A DNA stretch of 62,756 nt from Chara braunii (GCA_003427395.1 BFEA01000359.1:1460283-1523038); one strand, 5' to 3'; counted from the first letter of the stretch, positions 22,861-35,679 are shown. A program made the numbers and translations. The notes: generated from the sequence alone by a model not told the origin.

Positions 22861-23733
22861 CTGTAGTGATGGATCAACAACTTTGAGCACAAGGCATTCT
22901 ATTAAGGCCTTCTTCGATTTCTTGAAGGCTGACGTGCAATCCTGGTCCCACTTCCAAATCCCTTCTTTCTTTAGTAGTCCACAAAGGGGAGCAGCGATCG
23001 TAGAAAAGTTCCTCACAAACTTCTAGTAGTAGTTAGCCAATCTTAAGAATGATCGTTACTCAGTCAGCGTTCGAGGAGTTGGCCAGTCTCTAATCGATGC
23101 AATCTTGCTATCCTCTGGTCGAATGTCGTCTCCGTCTAATACGTGGACTAAGTAAAGGATTTTTGTCTTGGCCCACTCACACTTTTTCGCGTTGACTTTA
23201 TAGTTAGACTCTCTTAACTTTTCTAGAATCTCCCTCAGATGGCCCTCAAGCTCCTTGAGGGTCTTGTTGAACACTACGATGTCATCTAAATATACTACGA
23301 CGAACCTATCTAACCACGGCCTAAATAAGTCGTTCATGCAGCGTTGAAATGTGGTCGGTGCATTAGTTAGTCCAAACGACATCACTATGAACTCGTAATG
23401 CCCATATCTTGTTTTGAACGTCGTCTTGTACCGATCGTCAGGATGGACTTCTATCTGATGGTACCCTGACTTTAGATCTATCTTCGAAAAATACTTGCAG
23501 CCCTCCACTCGATCTAACAAGTCATCTATACGGGGCAGCGGCTCTGCATTCTCAATTGTGATGGTGTTCAATCCCCTGTAGTCTATACACGTACGCAACT
23601 CTCCCTCTTTTGGGGGGACAAACAGAACAGGTGCGCCGAAAGGCGACGAACTAAGCCTTATCCATCCTTTCTCTAGGAGTTCGTCTAACTGCCTGCGAAG
23701 CTCCTCTAGCTCCTTGGGAGACATCCTGTAAAC
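22861..23733 (-). pseudogene. Reverse transcriptase of gypsy-2
   Basis: Nearly complete RT. Motifs in order from 23727: RMSPKELEELRRQ, CIDYRGLNTI, KIDLKSGYHQIEV, FGLTNAPTTFQ, VVYLDDIVVF with the intact YLDD catalytic box at about 23290, and HVLDGDDIRPED. The frame closes at about 23056 after WPTPRTLTE. The connection (SFLRLANYY ... WKWDQDC) continues with stops to 22861. The start of the ORF at 23886 is foreign sequence from the inserted transposon. Confidence 0.85.
23726..23733. repeat. 8-bp target-site duplication, left copy (CTGTAAAC)
   Basis: CTGTAAAC at 23726-23733 recurs at 26092-26099. Together they bracket the insert. Removing the insert and one copy joins the A-V-Y-R-M-S-P codons of gypsy-2 in frame. 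Confidence 0.9.
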
Positions 23734-24363
23734 CCGTGTGTCCAAACAACGAGCACCGGGGGCCGTTAATTTCCGTTGGACCCCGTTGAATCGCCCCAGG
23801 GGCCCTGTTGAATCTCGTTTAACGTAAAAACGGGGGTCTCCCGTTGAATCCGAAAAAAGGGGATGGGTGCGCTGGGCCTTGGACACGTGGCCCTACGCGC
23901 CCAACACTAAAAAAAAAATATAAAAATTTGACCCTTATTAACGGGGTGGGGTGGCCAAACATGCCCCTCCCTTTCGAAAATCAAACTGCAAGAGGGAAAA
24001 AAGTTGGGGCCACCCCATACCCTGACACTGTGAGCACATGTATGTGCATGTGGGTGCTTGTCCTTTTTTTTTTTTTTTTTTTTTACAAATGCTCCAATCT
24101 ATTCGTCCAGTCTCATTTCCGAACGGTCCCTACGTATTAGCAAGGACCCCTCATGGAGTAGAGATGGACATTAGACTTCTAGTCAGTCTGCGTGGCCCGA
24201 GAATATATACTCTGGATTTGAATTCAGGTTTGTGCATCGCAGTTATGGGTCACTAATTCTCTATTTTCTTGTTTATCTTTTGTTTCTCGTTTTTTTTTGT
24301 GTTTTCTCGTTTTTCTTTTGTTTTCTCATTTTTCTTTTGTTTTCTTGGTTTTCTTTTCTTAAG

Positions 24364-24560
24364 AGTGGCCCTGAGGGCCTCTACTCACCACTTGCACAAA
24401 AGACAAAACATATAGCGGTGTACTATTCCACGTTCTAGCAGAAGATTCATTCTAATTCTGCACATTTGCAGTGGCCCTGAGGGCCTCTAATCACCACATG
24501 CAGAAAAGACAAAACATATGGCGGCGTATTATTCCACATTCTAGCAGAAGATCCATTCTT
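24364..24560. repeat. ~108-bp tandem pair inside the DNA transposon
   Basis: AGTGGCCCTGAGGGCCTCTA and the following ~90 bp (24364-24454) are repeated at 24470-24560 with few changes. Both copies end in a CTAGCAGAAGAT stretch. Confidence 0.85.
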
Positions 24561-25212
24561 TTTTTTTTGTTGTTGTTGAAAGCCCAGGGTGTTGTAGAGG
24601 CCAAGGACCATACCCGCGGTGATTGTTGGTACCAGCAGCCAACGGTTGTCCTGACAGGATAAGCGACCTACCCTACCCATCCCCACGTTAATACTCCCAA
24701 CGCACCCCCTGTCCCTACTATAATACCTCAGTGTGACCAGCACTCAGGACCATCATCATAACAGTATTAAGGGAAACTTGGACCAGACAACAGTGACAAG
24801 CACCAGGGTTGGGCCAACCTCCCAGCCCTAATGGAAGCGGAAGCTGATGCAACGTGTCCTATGGGAACTTCTGGTGCCAGGCTCATGCAATCTTCTGCAG
24901 GCCCAATTCAAAGAGTCTACCCAGCAGGATTACCTAAGCAAGGCAGGCCAGCGCCCGCGAACACATCCTATTGTCCTTTCCCTAGCTTACCCTAGGCTAG
25001 CGGAACTCAGACTAGACGAAACTCGAACTAGCCGGAGCGACTTATATCCCTACCCTACCCTAGAACAAAGCCATACATGCGTAATCCCCGTCATGCACAT
25101 TTGGTGAGTACTGCAGCCAAACCCTGAGAAATCTGCCCCCACATCCCCCAACCCCCNCCCCCCAAAATCTGNCCCCCCATCCCCCATCCCCCATCCCCCA
25201 GCCCCCACCGCC

Positions 25213-25257
25213 CCCAGTTGTGTTTTTTTTTTTTGTGTTTGTGTGTGTTTGTGTGTG

Positions 25258-25289
<32 letters not shown>

Positions 25290-25400
25290 TTGTGTGTGTT
25301 GTATGCCTGTGTGCGTGTTTATGTGTTTGTGTGTCTGTGTGACTGTGTGTCTATGTGGCTGTGTCTGTGTCTGTGTCTGTGTCTATGTGCGTGTCTTTTT
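25213..25400. repeat. (GT)n-rich microsatellite
   Basis: Long interrupted GT/TGTG tract just after C-rich sequence containing two single N positions (25157, 25172). Assembly quality is low here. Cys/Val-repeat frames over it are artefacts. Confidence 0.9.
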
Positions 25401-26091
25401 TTCCTTTTTTTTTATTTGTTTTTATGGTTTGATTTTTTTTTTTTTAATACAAAAAGTCCCCCCCCCCAAAAAAAATAAAAAAATTGTTGTACATCTTTGA
25501 AAGATCTACAACCCTATATATATATATACATATCGTCACAAACAGAACTGCCCTGTAAACCGTAGGCAAAGAGAGAGAAGAGGACAACAAACGAGGGGCT
25601 GTGACAAACTGTTTCGTTGGAGTTTCACCGACTCATCAGGAGGCTGAACCCTCAACAGTCTACAGAATCCCCTCACTGATTACACTGTAAATGATAATCT
25701 ACCTTAACCAAAATCAAAGTAGACTATCACTCACCCACACCAGATGGAATATATCATATATATATATATCCTGTTTTTGTTTTAGCCCTAAAAAAATCTA
25801 TGTGAAACCCAAAAAATATATATATCCTGTTTTTTCAATGTGTTTATATTTTTGATTTTTTTTTTAAATATACTCAAAAGTTCAAAAAATAAAAATAAAA
25901 ATATGGGGTTGTAGTCCTCGAAAAGGTCTACAACCCCATATTTTTTATTGTTTTTTTGGATTATGTTTAGCCCAGGAAAAAGATCATCGCGAACCCCGTT
26001 TATACCCGTCCAACGGGCGCTTCAATGGGGATTCAACGCGAGTTGAATCTTTCAACGCGTATCCCCCGTTGAATCTGTTTCGGACACACAA

Positions 26092-26099
26092 CTGTAAAC
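26092..26099. repeat. 8-bp target-site duplication, right copy (CTGTAAAC)
   Basis: Partner of 23726-23733. Confidence 0.9.
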
Positions 26100-26860
26100 T
26101 GCTCCCTTGGGCGCTCTACTGCCTGGCTCTATTTTGATGCGGTGCTGGATCAGTTTTGGCACTACACCTGACGGTGCCTCAGACAAGTCCTTATACTCCT
26201 CCATTAGAGTGGGATGGATCTTCTCCTCTTCCTTTGGCTTGTCAAAAATCGGCCTAACATAGGCTATGAACACCTTCTTTTTGAGCTGCTTCTTCCTTAC
26301 GAGTCTAGCAAAGGCAGGACCGTTGAGGCAGCAATGTGCGAGGGGATTATCTACCCCGGACTCATGGTACAGGTGGACTTGCTTGATTTCACCTGACGGA
26401 CTAGGGAGCCTCCACTCGTGGTCTCTAAGGTGCAAGGTGGCTCCTCCTGCCTCTCCCCAATCTGTCCCCAAAACTATGTCGAACGAGAGATTCTCTTCCA
26501 CGAGAAGAGTCAAGGAATGAAGGACCTTCTCTACTTTGCCTTCCTTCTCTAGGCGGATATATGCCTGGACTCTTTCGACGTACTCCTCGACTCGCATCCT
26601 ATTGTTGTCTGCAAGGATGTTGACCATAGGCTCTTGCAATCGTTGGACCTTTAAGTTGAGCTTTAGCTGTTTCAGCGCTTCGCGACTAACATAGCTCCTG
26701 GTGGCCCCACCATCTATAAGGGCTCCTACTCTAGCTCTAAAAATCTCTATGTCTGCGAGGAGTAGTTGTCCTTTCCCATCTTTCTTCATTTTGGCCCAGT
26801 CTTACCTTCTCTCCTTCAACTCTTGAGCTAAGCCTGTGAGGGAAGCGTCTAGAGAGACTC
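26092..26860 (-). pseudogene. Retropepsin-like protease and linker of gypsy-2
   Basis: A 245-codon frame; its last ~14 codons are transposon sequence. Protease residues: GALIDGGATRSYVS, where the family consensus is DSGAT, so Ser is replaced by Gly next to the catalytic Asp. Then NILADNNRMRV and FDIVLGTDW, the flap and second conserved region. The linker ends IEPGSRAPKGAVY, the usual entry to RT. Upstream frames carry the SPVGVAIAPT segment shared by all three elements. Confidence 0.8.
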
Positions 26861-26953
26861 TGACACAAGCAGTCTCAGGACAACTTACTAGACGCTGGCA
26901 AGCAACCCCTGCCATGGAGATATGTGGAGTGGAAGACTACCATGCGCGCACGC

Positions 26954-28430
26954 TCAAATCCACATACTCCTGTGGTAGGGGCAATTGCGACCCCTACCGG
27001 CGACTGTCTTTTGCTGCCCAGAAGCAGCGCGACTCCTATACTTGGGACAAAATTTAATGATGTGGTCGGGATCCCCGCATAATACACACTGGGACCTATC
27101 TATACGACCTTGCCACACATTCTGCTCAATTCCCAAATCTTCCCAAGGTCGTCCCTCAGGCCAACCTGGGTGCCACCATCCCTGTCTGGGAGATGACGGA
27201 CTCTGATGAGGGCGGTTAAACATGGGACCTTGACCCCTTCCTCCCGCTTGGAGGTTTCCATTGTCGCCAACCCCCTGGCCGCCCTGCCCTCGGCCACCTA
27301 GGGCCCGGGCATTTCGGCCAGGCCCTCGTCCTCCTCTTTGCGGCCTCCCTCCGACCGCGACAACAGCGTAGGTTCTCCCCTTATCTACACTATTGTCCTC
27401 CTCCTCAAGTCCCCACTCGATATCCGAGTAGGGAATCTCCTCGGCACCACCTTCTTCCATCTTTAGAATCAGACTGTCTTTGGCCTTGACTTGGCCAGAG
27501 ATGGTGCGTCCCTTCCACGTTTTTCCCTTTGTCAGATCCTTGTGCCAGAACGCGGTAACTGGCGATGCTTGTGCAGCGAATGAAACAGCCTCCCTACTAA
27601 GCACATCATAGGTGATGTCTGGCTGTTGCTTTCGGGTGAAGAAGTGCCCTTGCACATGCTCGGGCAATGCGCGATAGAAGAGATGGACTAACTGTGCATC
27701 AATGACCCCATGCCCGGGCACAGCAATCAACTCATCCATGGCAGACTTGAGGGCATGCACACTCTTCCACTGTCGTGTGTGGATCATCTGCAACTTGTTG
27801 AAGGCTTTAAGCCCCCGTGTAACATCTGAAAATCACTCCCTAAGGGACTTAAAAAACTCGAAAAAGGGGGTGATTCTTGAATACGTGACCATGTCATTGT
27901 CACAATTCGCGGCTCGTGCAAGCGACCTTGCAAAGCTGGTCGCCTCTTCTCTCAATGCCTGGAAGGCCACTACAACATGGTCTTTTGGCGCGACACCCTG
28001 TAGATACAAATAGGGGTTAACATTGGCCTCCCAGTTGTCAAAGTCTTCTCCTTCTTGCCACTGAAGGGCTCAAGGAAACAGACTTTGACTTTCTCACAGC
28101 ATGGGGCTGGCTCCTCTTCCTTGGTAGCCACTAACTTGGCGCCCTCAATGGCGCATGTGCAAAATTTATTGGTCCTACTGATCACAGGGTGGATCTGATC
28201 CACCAAGTACATCATCACGTCATGTGCAAAGTCTTTAAATCCTACACGTATGGACTCTAACACGATATCATGACTTCAAGGATGCTGCATTTGCTCTCAT
28301 TGCGCGGTCAGTAAGGATTCTACACGATGTGTCAAGGCATCAAGCTTAGTTGTTATCTCAGTTTCTTCCCTGATCTTCCCCATCCTGGTCTCGGCCGCTT
28401 TTAAATCCCTTTTTGTCCTCTCTGTCGCTT
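26954..28430 (-). pseudogene. gag of gypsy-2 (coiled coil, capsid-like, RG-rich, CCHC)
   Basis: The frames at 28430-28264 (charged heptad-like stretch RRLEATERTKRDLKAAETRM), 27970-28263 and 26954-27793 form one gag broken by frameshifts and stops. The C-terminal 279-codon frame has a Gly/Arg-rich stretch (about residues 155-200) and a CCHC knuckle, CVLCGDPDHIIKFC, at about residues 236-249. The protein would be the structural nucleocapsid precursor. Pol follows in an overlapping different frame. Confidence 0.75.
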
Positions 28431-31400
28431 CCAGACGTCTAACTCTCTCTTGGGATAAACGCCATTTCCATGCCAACTATTGAACCTCCTGGCACTCTGG
28501 AGGCCGATGTCCGGGGAGGGTCCTTGGATCTCGACCATGCTAGATTACGATGGGGGAGATGAGGCAAAACTAAAGATCAATGTGGAGGGAGCGAGAGAGG
28601 AAGAGATGAGAACGGACCCTAAGCTGCAAGCGGCAGTCACTGAGGCCAAAGACCGGGCTAAGAGGTGCAACAGGAGGGACGACGTCACCGCTGAAGTCGA
28701 GGTAACAGTCGCTTACCACGAGGCAAAGACCTCTACCGATACGGTGGAGAGAGAGAGCAGGCGCACCTAGACCGGGATTCAGGGGGTGAAAGTGAGATCA
28801 ACGCGGCAGAGACTCTCTCCTGGCATGGGTTGGACCAGTGGAGGAAGGATCACCCGCCGACTGAGCCTATAGAGAGAGGCCCGAAGGCCAACTCAGGACG
28901 ACGACGACAAGACTGAGAGCTCGAGGTAGTTACATGTGTGACGCGCGTGACAGTCACGCTCAAGAATGAGAGAGGGGAGAGGTGTCGATCGGTCTCTGAG
29001 AGGGAGATGGACAGTTACAGACCCGTGAAAGAGAGAGAAAGCGATCGGGAGAGAGAGAACCCATAGGTGAAGCGCGACTCTAGAGGAGAGATTTCTAGCT
29101 GACGTCAGCCGGGCTGGTGCCATGCCTCGATTGGTCGAAGAAGAAGAGATAACCACCAGTAGGCGGCCACTGTGGGAGAATGCCAGTGGCACACGTGAGA
29201 GAGAGCGAGAGGGTATACACAAAAGTCAGATACAAAGGAAAATAACATCATCATCTCATGTACTGACTGCCATAGTTAGAAGTGTGCCCTCCTGCGTGCT
29301 CGTCGGATCCCATTGCCACTGTTTTCTTTGACGAGCAGACGAGGAAAGCCCTGTGCGGCCGTCTTGTGCAGCGTGTGCATGATCACGGTAACAATGCACT
29401 AACTATCGCGTATGTCAGGGACAATGCGCCGGGAGAGACTGGCGGGAAGGAGGCGTCGAAGAGATGGGGTTGTACGCGTCGGGAGTGAATGTGGTCAGGA
29501 TGGTGACACGAGAACGCGGGAGGCGAAGGAAGTGTAGGCAGCAAAAGTTGGGCGAGAGAGAGAAAAAGTCATATGTGCGGCTTAGTTGCTGACGTCAACA
29601 GTCCCAGACGAGCATAGTCCGCACTGACCAAAGAGAGGCACCAATGGGAGGAGTACAAGCTGAATCGTGCTTGCCCGTGGCTGAATGTGTGGGATGAAAC
29701 AAGTGGCCTCAGAGAAATCAGTGAGAGATTTTGCTTGCCCCTTAAGGTCGACGCCACTTATTTGGGGACACCCGTCCCGCGTTTGTGACTGCATGTCTTA
29801 TCCGCATCATGGCTAAGTGAAAATGCGATTATGTGAAGCTTGAATTGCTATCAAGCAAAAGCGAATTAAGAGGACTTGCTGACGACAGTGATTGTAGTGT
29901 AAGCAACTTACTGTCGCTTGACGCTCGCTCCGGTGTGGCCATCATCCGTGCCGAAAGGCCATATTGCCCTCATGCATGTATCTGATAGTGAGCACCGAGA
30001 GACTAGAGGAGGCTATCATAAGAAGTAGGAAAGAACGTTAATGAAAATGCGAGAATGGGTACGCCAGCGAGTGGATATGGAAGAGAGAGTCAAACTCGGA
30101 TGTGAGTCTTTGGGTTCACTCTGCGATTCGAGAATGGAGCAAAATCAAACAAGTATCTACTGGTGCCCTTGGTTGTGCCGTGACCTGTCTGCATACATGA
30201 GCAAGTTTCCTTTTCATTAGTTCACTATATCACGAACTCGTGTGTGGGATGATGTGTGATACTCATTTTAGGTGAGCGGGTACAGTAGTTGAGGAAAACC
30301 ATTGGTGCAGATGCAGACACATTCTTGCAAGTGTAAGTCGCTTCCCGAGTTCAGTGCGCGCGGACATGGCTGGTGTTATTTGTAGTCGTTGACTGTTTTC
30401 ATCAACTGCCATGAGTGAGTCTTGTGTTTGGAATGGAAGCAAGCGCACCATCAGGGCACTGATGAGGGACTGAACATCACGGTGCAAACCACATAGTGAC
30501 TGTGTGTGAGTGTTTACGAAATCTAATAATGAACGACGTCTGTAATGGGCTTACACCGTTCCTTTGATCGAAATACTGGATGAGGTATGTTTCCCCGATG
30601 CTTGCACGCAAGGCAGCCACTGTTGTCCGTAGGCAGGAAAAAGGGGGGTGATGACAAGGATGGTTAGCTACGGTGTCAAACCACGCGTCGCCTCCTAGCT
30701 TGCCAAGAATGTCGCTGCTCTTCCTGAGGCGGGTCTTGTATGAATGCCATTGTCAAGTTCTTCAGTCTCGATCTGTTTCCACTTGAGTCGTCTGGCAAGT
30801 TTCTCCTGTGATCAGTCATGAAGAGCCTCGAAACAGTGAACGAATTTGCGCAATAAATGTAGTTGACTAGCTCGAGCATAGTAAAGAGAACATTTGGCAC
30901 TCGGAGCACGGTGTAGGAGAGGAAATAGATAAGGTTGCTGCTACCCTTTTACAATCTCTGTGGCGAAATCCTCAGATAAGACTCTACTCTCGTACCCCCT
31001 TTCTTTCTTTACCTCTGCTTTCTCATTCAAGAAGTTTGGTGTGGCCTCATTGACCAACGCTTAACGGTTTTACTCATGCAATTATCGTTGATGGTGCGTG
31101 ATAATAGAGCCAACTTTTGGCCATATCAAGTAAGTACTAGTTTCGCAAATCAGTGAGCAAGAAACTGAGCATAACCTAAAAACTGATTGGCTTGGTGGAG
31201 TCATCTCTTCACTGGGACGGGAGAGACAACATGACTTTCAGGTGAAACACTTCAATTTTGATTGATGGGAAGAAGAAAACAATTTTGAGGGAAGTGGCTT
31301 ACTTCCTTGCTAAATTCCTCCTAGATGATGACTGGTGGTTCCAGAGCTTAATCAGGCTATAAGATGAGTATACGTAACTGAGACAAACTTCAGAAAAAGG

Positions 31401-33290
31401 GGGAAGCGGGAGGATTATTCGAGTCTTTTTGCGCCTACAGATGGGAAAACTGGGTTTAATACGAAAGATTAGTGAGGAACAAAGACAACACAAGTCTCTA
31501 CTCTTACAGTCGTACTATGGATGGGGTTTTACTCATGATTTCGGCCCTCTAGGACGTCCTCAACTGATCCAGGGGAGAAATTCAGGCCTTCGCTGAACCA
31601 TGATCTGAAGATGAGATCCTGACCTTGTGGGAAATTACAACCCTGCCCATGCTAGCGTGAAGAGGTCATGAACCTGAGGATCGAACGCTTGATTATGACA
31701 ATGTCCTGCATGGTACACGTATGAGCACTCTTGTGGTGTCTGATGAGGTACAAGCAACGAGGGTAACTCCCGTCGGTACATAGCGATCTAGTGGGGTCAA
31801 AAGGTAACCATGACAGGTGGACATGTGTTGCTCTAACCACATTGGGTGTTATGCCTAAGAAAAAAAAAGGGGGGGGAAAGCCTTACACACACAAGGGGTG
31901 CGAAGTGCAGTTCCCGGGTGGAGATGAGCATCAGCCGCTTCTGGCACTGCATCTGGGTGAAAGTCAAGGAGAACAACCCGTAGCACACAACTGAGAACAT
32001 GTCCAATCATCCTCTGCTTTGTGTATAAGTGGCAATTGCGTCTTTACGCAAGCGAGCGTGATAACTTGACTTAACTGCGACCCGTTATTCGGGGGTATCT
32101 CGGACACTGTATTGCCGGGGTCTGGGGTTGACAGCGAATCCTATGCGGTGCACGATCGTAATTCAACATCAAACTTCACCCCACGAACCGTTCTGAGGAG
32201 GGTACTTGTCGAGTACGACAGAGTGATGATCAAGAGGGTAGTATTGCTGGCAATACGTAGTCCTTGTTCGATAGAGACCTGCCAGGGGAAGGAGAAGTAA
32301 TTCATTCGCGGCGAGCACGAGACTGAAGTTGTTCCTTTTTGAATTTCTAGCAAAACTCCCCCTTCTGAAAACTCGGTCTCAACTTGCGCACGGCTCCGAT
32401 GTAACTCGTTGAAAGCTTCAGCCCGGCTAGCCCCTCCCCTGGCAAAGCCTCGACTTTCCGTGATGTCAATATCAAAGAGCAAAATATTGATGTCCGCTGT
32501 TGTGCAAAGCGGCTCTACCAAGGGACGAACCGTGGTCCGGTTCGCAGAATATCGTCAGGGTGAAAGAACGGTCAATACCACTACACTGCTTGGATTGGGC
32601 CAAACAAAACAGGGAGAAGATTAACTGGAAAAATCCAACCTTAGATTGAGTTTGACCTCTGCTGTGTTTTCATTTAAGATACATGGTCAAACTGGGTCTA
32701 ACTAAAGTCTACAGAGCATGCGAGTGTCATTCACCTACCCTCTTTTGTTACATGGAGCCAGTCAAGATCGTTAATCATACCACTCTCCTTCTCAGCTCCC
32801 CCTGAGTTATCGCCCCGAAGGGGATAGGAAGAAGACGAGGGGTGTTGAGATACTAGTAGTTAAAGGCATCATCAGTCGAGACAAACATGAGGGTTGGGAG
32901 GCAGAAACATTGCTATCCTCACGGAGAATGTGAATGAACCCTATGCAACAAGCATCCTCTCAGAATTGCAAAACAAAAGTCGCTTCTAACTGCAGTTTCA
33001 TATCAGCCACAGTTGTCGTCCAGCAAAGCCTTTGAGGTCTGTTTATAGCCTGATATTGGTGGTGAAGGCGATAGTCCAGCATGTCCGTGACCCTCATCAC
33101 CCCAATAGTTTTGAGTCTGAAGCCAGTTTTCCTCTCGGGGTGCGGGACCACCCGGGCTATTTACAGTTCGTCCTATCCGCAGTCGGAACCTGGGAGTGTG
33201 GAAAGGAATCACGAAAGAAGAAGAGATCCTCGTGACGAAATGCGGGGTCGTTAAGGACAGGCATGAAAACTGGGAAGCCGAGGCTATTTT
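28431..33290. other. 4.9-kb unassigned stretch
   Basis: No gene supported. A 96-codon + frame at 28480-28770 is Glu/Lys/Arg-rich with no recognised motif. Two tRNA-like fragments on the - strand (about 31660-31700 with GTTCGATCC; about 31810-31850 with GTGGTTAGAGCA) could be old SINE pieces, but the rest of the cloverleaf is not convincing. Confidence 0.4.
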
Positions 33291-33293
33291 GAG

Positions 33294-34405
33294 ATGGAAC
33301 TTCAGAAAACGGTCTTGAGGGAGGATGCGGTCAGACGAATTGATGAAGAAAAGTACATTGGGCATGTGTTCAATTTCAATGATCAGAATGGCAAGCTGCA
33401 CAGCACAGGCTCCTTGCTAGAGACCGCTGAACATGCCAGGGCAGGCTTAGGTGAGTGCAAAGAGCACGGGTTCCCCTCCCGAATTTTCAACTATCGAAGT
33501 CACCCTGCAATCTGCAGTCCCCTCAGCATTTCCGCTACTAAGAGATCAACATTCAGTAACCTATTATCTCGGCAAGATTCAGTCATCCGAGTTACTTGGA
33601 ACTCTCAATCAGAATCAATCTGCCTTCAGTCATTGCCATTCGATTCAGAGGCCAGTATCAGTTAGATAGTAAGCTCATCAAAAAGACGCAAGGATCATTT
33701 TCAGCATCCATCTCCGCACATGAGTTTAATTAAGTCTTCTCCAGTTAACGAGTCAGTGTTGACTAGTCTCAACAGGATTGCACTCAAGGATGCCTTCCAG
33801 TACCGATACGTCAGTGCAGTCAGTTTTAGGCAGGGAGACTTGTCAGCCTTTGTGGTTCACACCGAGTTTGCACGAGGTACCATCCATGACCTGAAGGTCT
33901 ACTTGAAGAAGGGGAACAAACCCATAAGCACTTCGACTCAGTCTGGATGTCGGCAGCCAAGTACCTTGAGAAGAAAGAGAGAGAGTTTGACGAGAATGGC
34001 ACCAAGCTGATTCGTAGCTTTCGACCCGAGATCTATACTGACTATCCCAGACTTCCAGTTCCCTTCCTCCTCACAGACGGCTCCTGCTGGGGTGACTTGG
34101 TGGATCTAGCCAAAAGGTACATTTCTCCTGCAGAGATTGACTATGAGGCAGTCACCGAACCATCTGAGTTCCGACATCTTAGGCGTGGGATTTTCTCCCA
34201 GCCATACCTTCCTACTCTATGGAAGGAGTTTTGTGCTATGGTCAACTTTCGTGTCATAGGCCTCGGATGGAAATGTTCAGAGCTTGAAGGCTTTAGGTGG
34301 CTCTATATTCAGAGACCACATTCTCAGGAGGTACATAGGCATGGCCCAAGGCACAAGAGACGCACAACCATACGAGAGATCAATAATGAGACTTTGGAGG
34401 GATGA
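33294..34405 (+). pseudogene. Unrecognised protein-coding remnant
   Basis: Three overlapping frames look coding by composition: 33294-33665, 33720-34010 and 33947-34405. The last two join after one frame change near 33920 to give a plausible product: FQYRYVSAVSFRQGDLSAF, then TEFARGTIHDLKVYLKKGN, SAAKYLEKKEREFDENG, FRPEIYTDYPRLPVPFLL, and a C-terminus ending INNETLEG before TGA at 34403. I do not recognise the family. No intron borders were established, so exons of a live gene remain possible, but stops at 33663-33669 and the frame changes favour a pseudogene. Confidence 0.4.
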
Positions 34406-34869
34406 CTGAGGACTCTTGGCTAGTGTTGACCGTGTCTATTCATCTGTACTCCCCTGAGATTATTATGAGTTCTCATTCTTCCCTCATTCATCTTGCATTT
34501 GCCTTGAGTCAGCCAGTCTTGCTTCTTTGCACCGACTTTGCTTGATGATTGGGCTTCCTGATGATCTTGTCACAACTCTAAAAAAATTAGAAATTGGCAG
34601 AATTGATACATGCATGACACACCAGAATCTCCTGATTATTATTTGCATACTTTTGCTGTTCCGAATCAAAATAAAAGATTCCTAAGACCGAGGACCGGCG
34701 AAGACCGCAATTGAAGGGTTTCGCTCGAAGCCAGACGCACACAACAGGAAGGGATTTGCTTTAATTAATTTATTTTATTTATTGCAAAACAAACAATAAA
34801 AGTCCTATGTGACAGTCTGTTGGCTTTCCGGTCGCCCAAAGTGGCCCAACAGGAAAAAGTGCAACTCGC

Positions 34870-34948
<79 letters not shown>

Positions 34949-35540
34949 CTATAGCAGGATGGGGCCTTCTGCACGGGCCCCAACGGCCGGACTTTTGCAC
35001 TTTGGTCCCCAGGCCACGCGGCCGTTTATTTTGGGTGGCTTGGGGGGCCACGACCATCCTTCTAGGCCTTTGTTCATTTTTTTTGTCCCATTCGCTATTT
35101 ATTTTGTATTTCAAAAATTTAGTATTTATTTACTTTTTTGATATTGATTTTTGGTTGGCACTGATTCTTTGTCTGGGCTGCTTCTTGTCTGTTCTAGGTA
35201 GAGACATTTCAGACTTTGTTTTTGGCCGAACAGGCACTGGTGCCTGTTCGGACCAGTGGATTATATTTTTGGCGTAGGCCAGGTAATTTTTGTCCATTGT
35301 AGGCCAGGCAAGTTTTGGCCATTGTAAGCCATATGCAGTGCCTGGCCCAGTCCTCGTCCATTCTGGACTAGCCCTGCTGCATCAGCAGAGTCGCCTGGAT
35401 GTCCAGTAGGGACCCAGGCAGGCAGAGTTAGGCCAGGGTTGTAGGACCAGGACTTGGGCCTGCGATCACGACCACCTGTCGGGCTTTAGATTGGACGGTC
35501 CTGATCGCAAACTGAGGGCAGCACAGTCAGGCCCAGCAGT
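34406..35540. repeat. Unassigned sequence with a (GA)n microsatellite
   Basis: (GA)n at about 34876-34948. The remainder (34406-34875, 34949-35540) contains no recognised gene. Short direct repeats of GTAGGCCAGG occur near 35273-35330. Confidence 0.8.
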
Positions 35541-35550
35541 ATATAACTGG
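35541..35550 (+). promoter_or_regulatory. Possible TATA box (GTATATAAC)
   Basis: GTATATAAC lies about 135 bp upstream of the ATG at 35680 in otherwise GC-moderate sequence. It may be a promoter for the frame at 35680-36042 or part of an unrecognised repeat. Weak evidence. Confidence 0.25.
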
Positions 35551-35679
35551 GCCAGTCCTCCAGTTTGAAGACAGAGTGCTGGAGCACCGGTTGGGCCTCA
35601 TGCTGCTGGACTGCAGCACTATTGTGGGAGAGCTGTGTTCACATAGTAGCAGCGTAGAGGAGCAGGAGAGTCAGCTGGA

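Larger units (their letters stand above)
23734..26091. mobile_element. Non-autonomous DNA transposon, ~15-bp TIR, 8-bp TSD
   Basis: Ends CCGTGTGTCCAAACA and (reverse complement of the right end) TTGTGTGTCCGAAACA form an imperfect inverted repeat, flanked by CTGTAAAC on both sides. Within 150 bp of each end are many copies of a GTTGAA/TTCAAC motif in both orientations (about 23765-23850 and 26010-26080), like subterminal transposase-binding repeats. The interior is T-rich, with a ~105-bp tandem pair, a GT microsatellite, AT repeats and no transposase frame. 8-bp duplications suit hAT-like elements, but the terminal bases do not match the usual hAT start, so the superfamily is left open. Confidence 0.85.
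21867..28430 (-). mobile_element. Degenerate Ty3/gypsy element (gypsy-2), interrupted by a DNA transposon
   Basis: Reading leftward from 28430: coiled-coil/gag, CCHC knuckle, protease, RT, RNase H and integrase. The integrase frame is lost at about 21867, before the catalytic core is complete. The C-terminal and chromodomain regions and both LTRs are absent, so the element is 3' truncated. A 2.36-kb transposon sits between protease and RT, and a sequencing adapter with a duplicated flank sits in the integrase. Apart from those, long stretches remain open, so decay is milder than in gypsy-1. Confidence 0.85.

Noticed and set aside
24140-24245. tRNA-like stretch with GGATTTGAATTC
   Set aside because: No acceptor or D-arm pairing could be drawn; probably chance.
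25213-25500. Cys/Val-rich + frames
   Set aside because: Encoded by the GT microsatellite.
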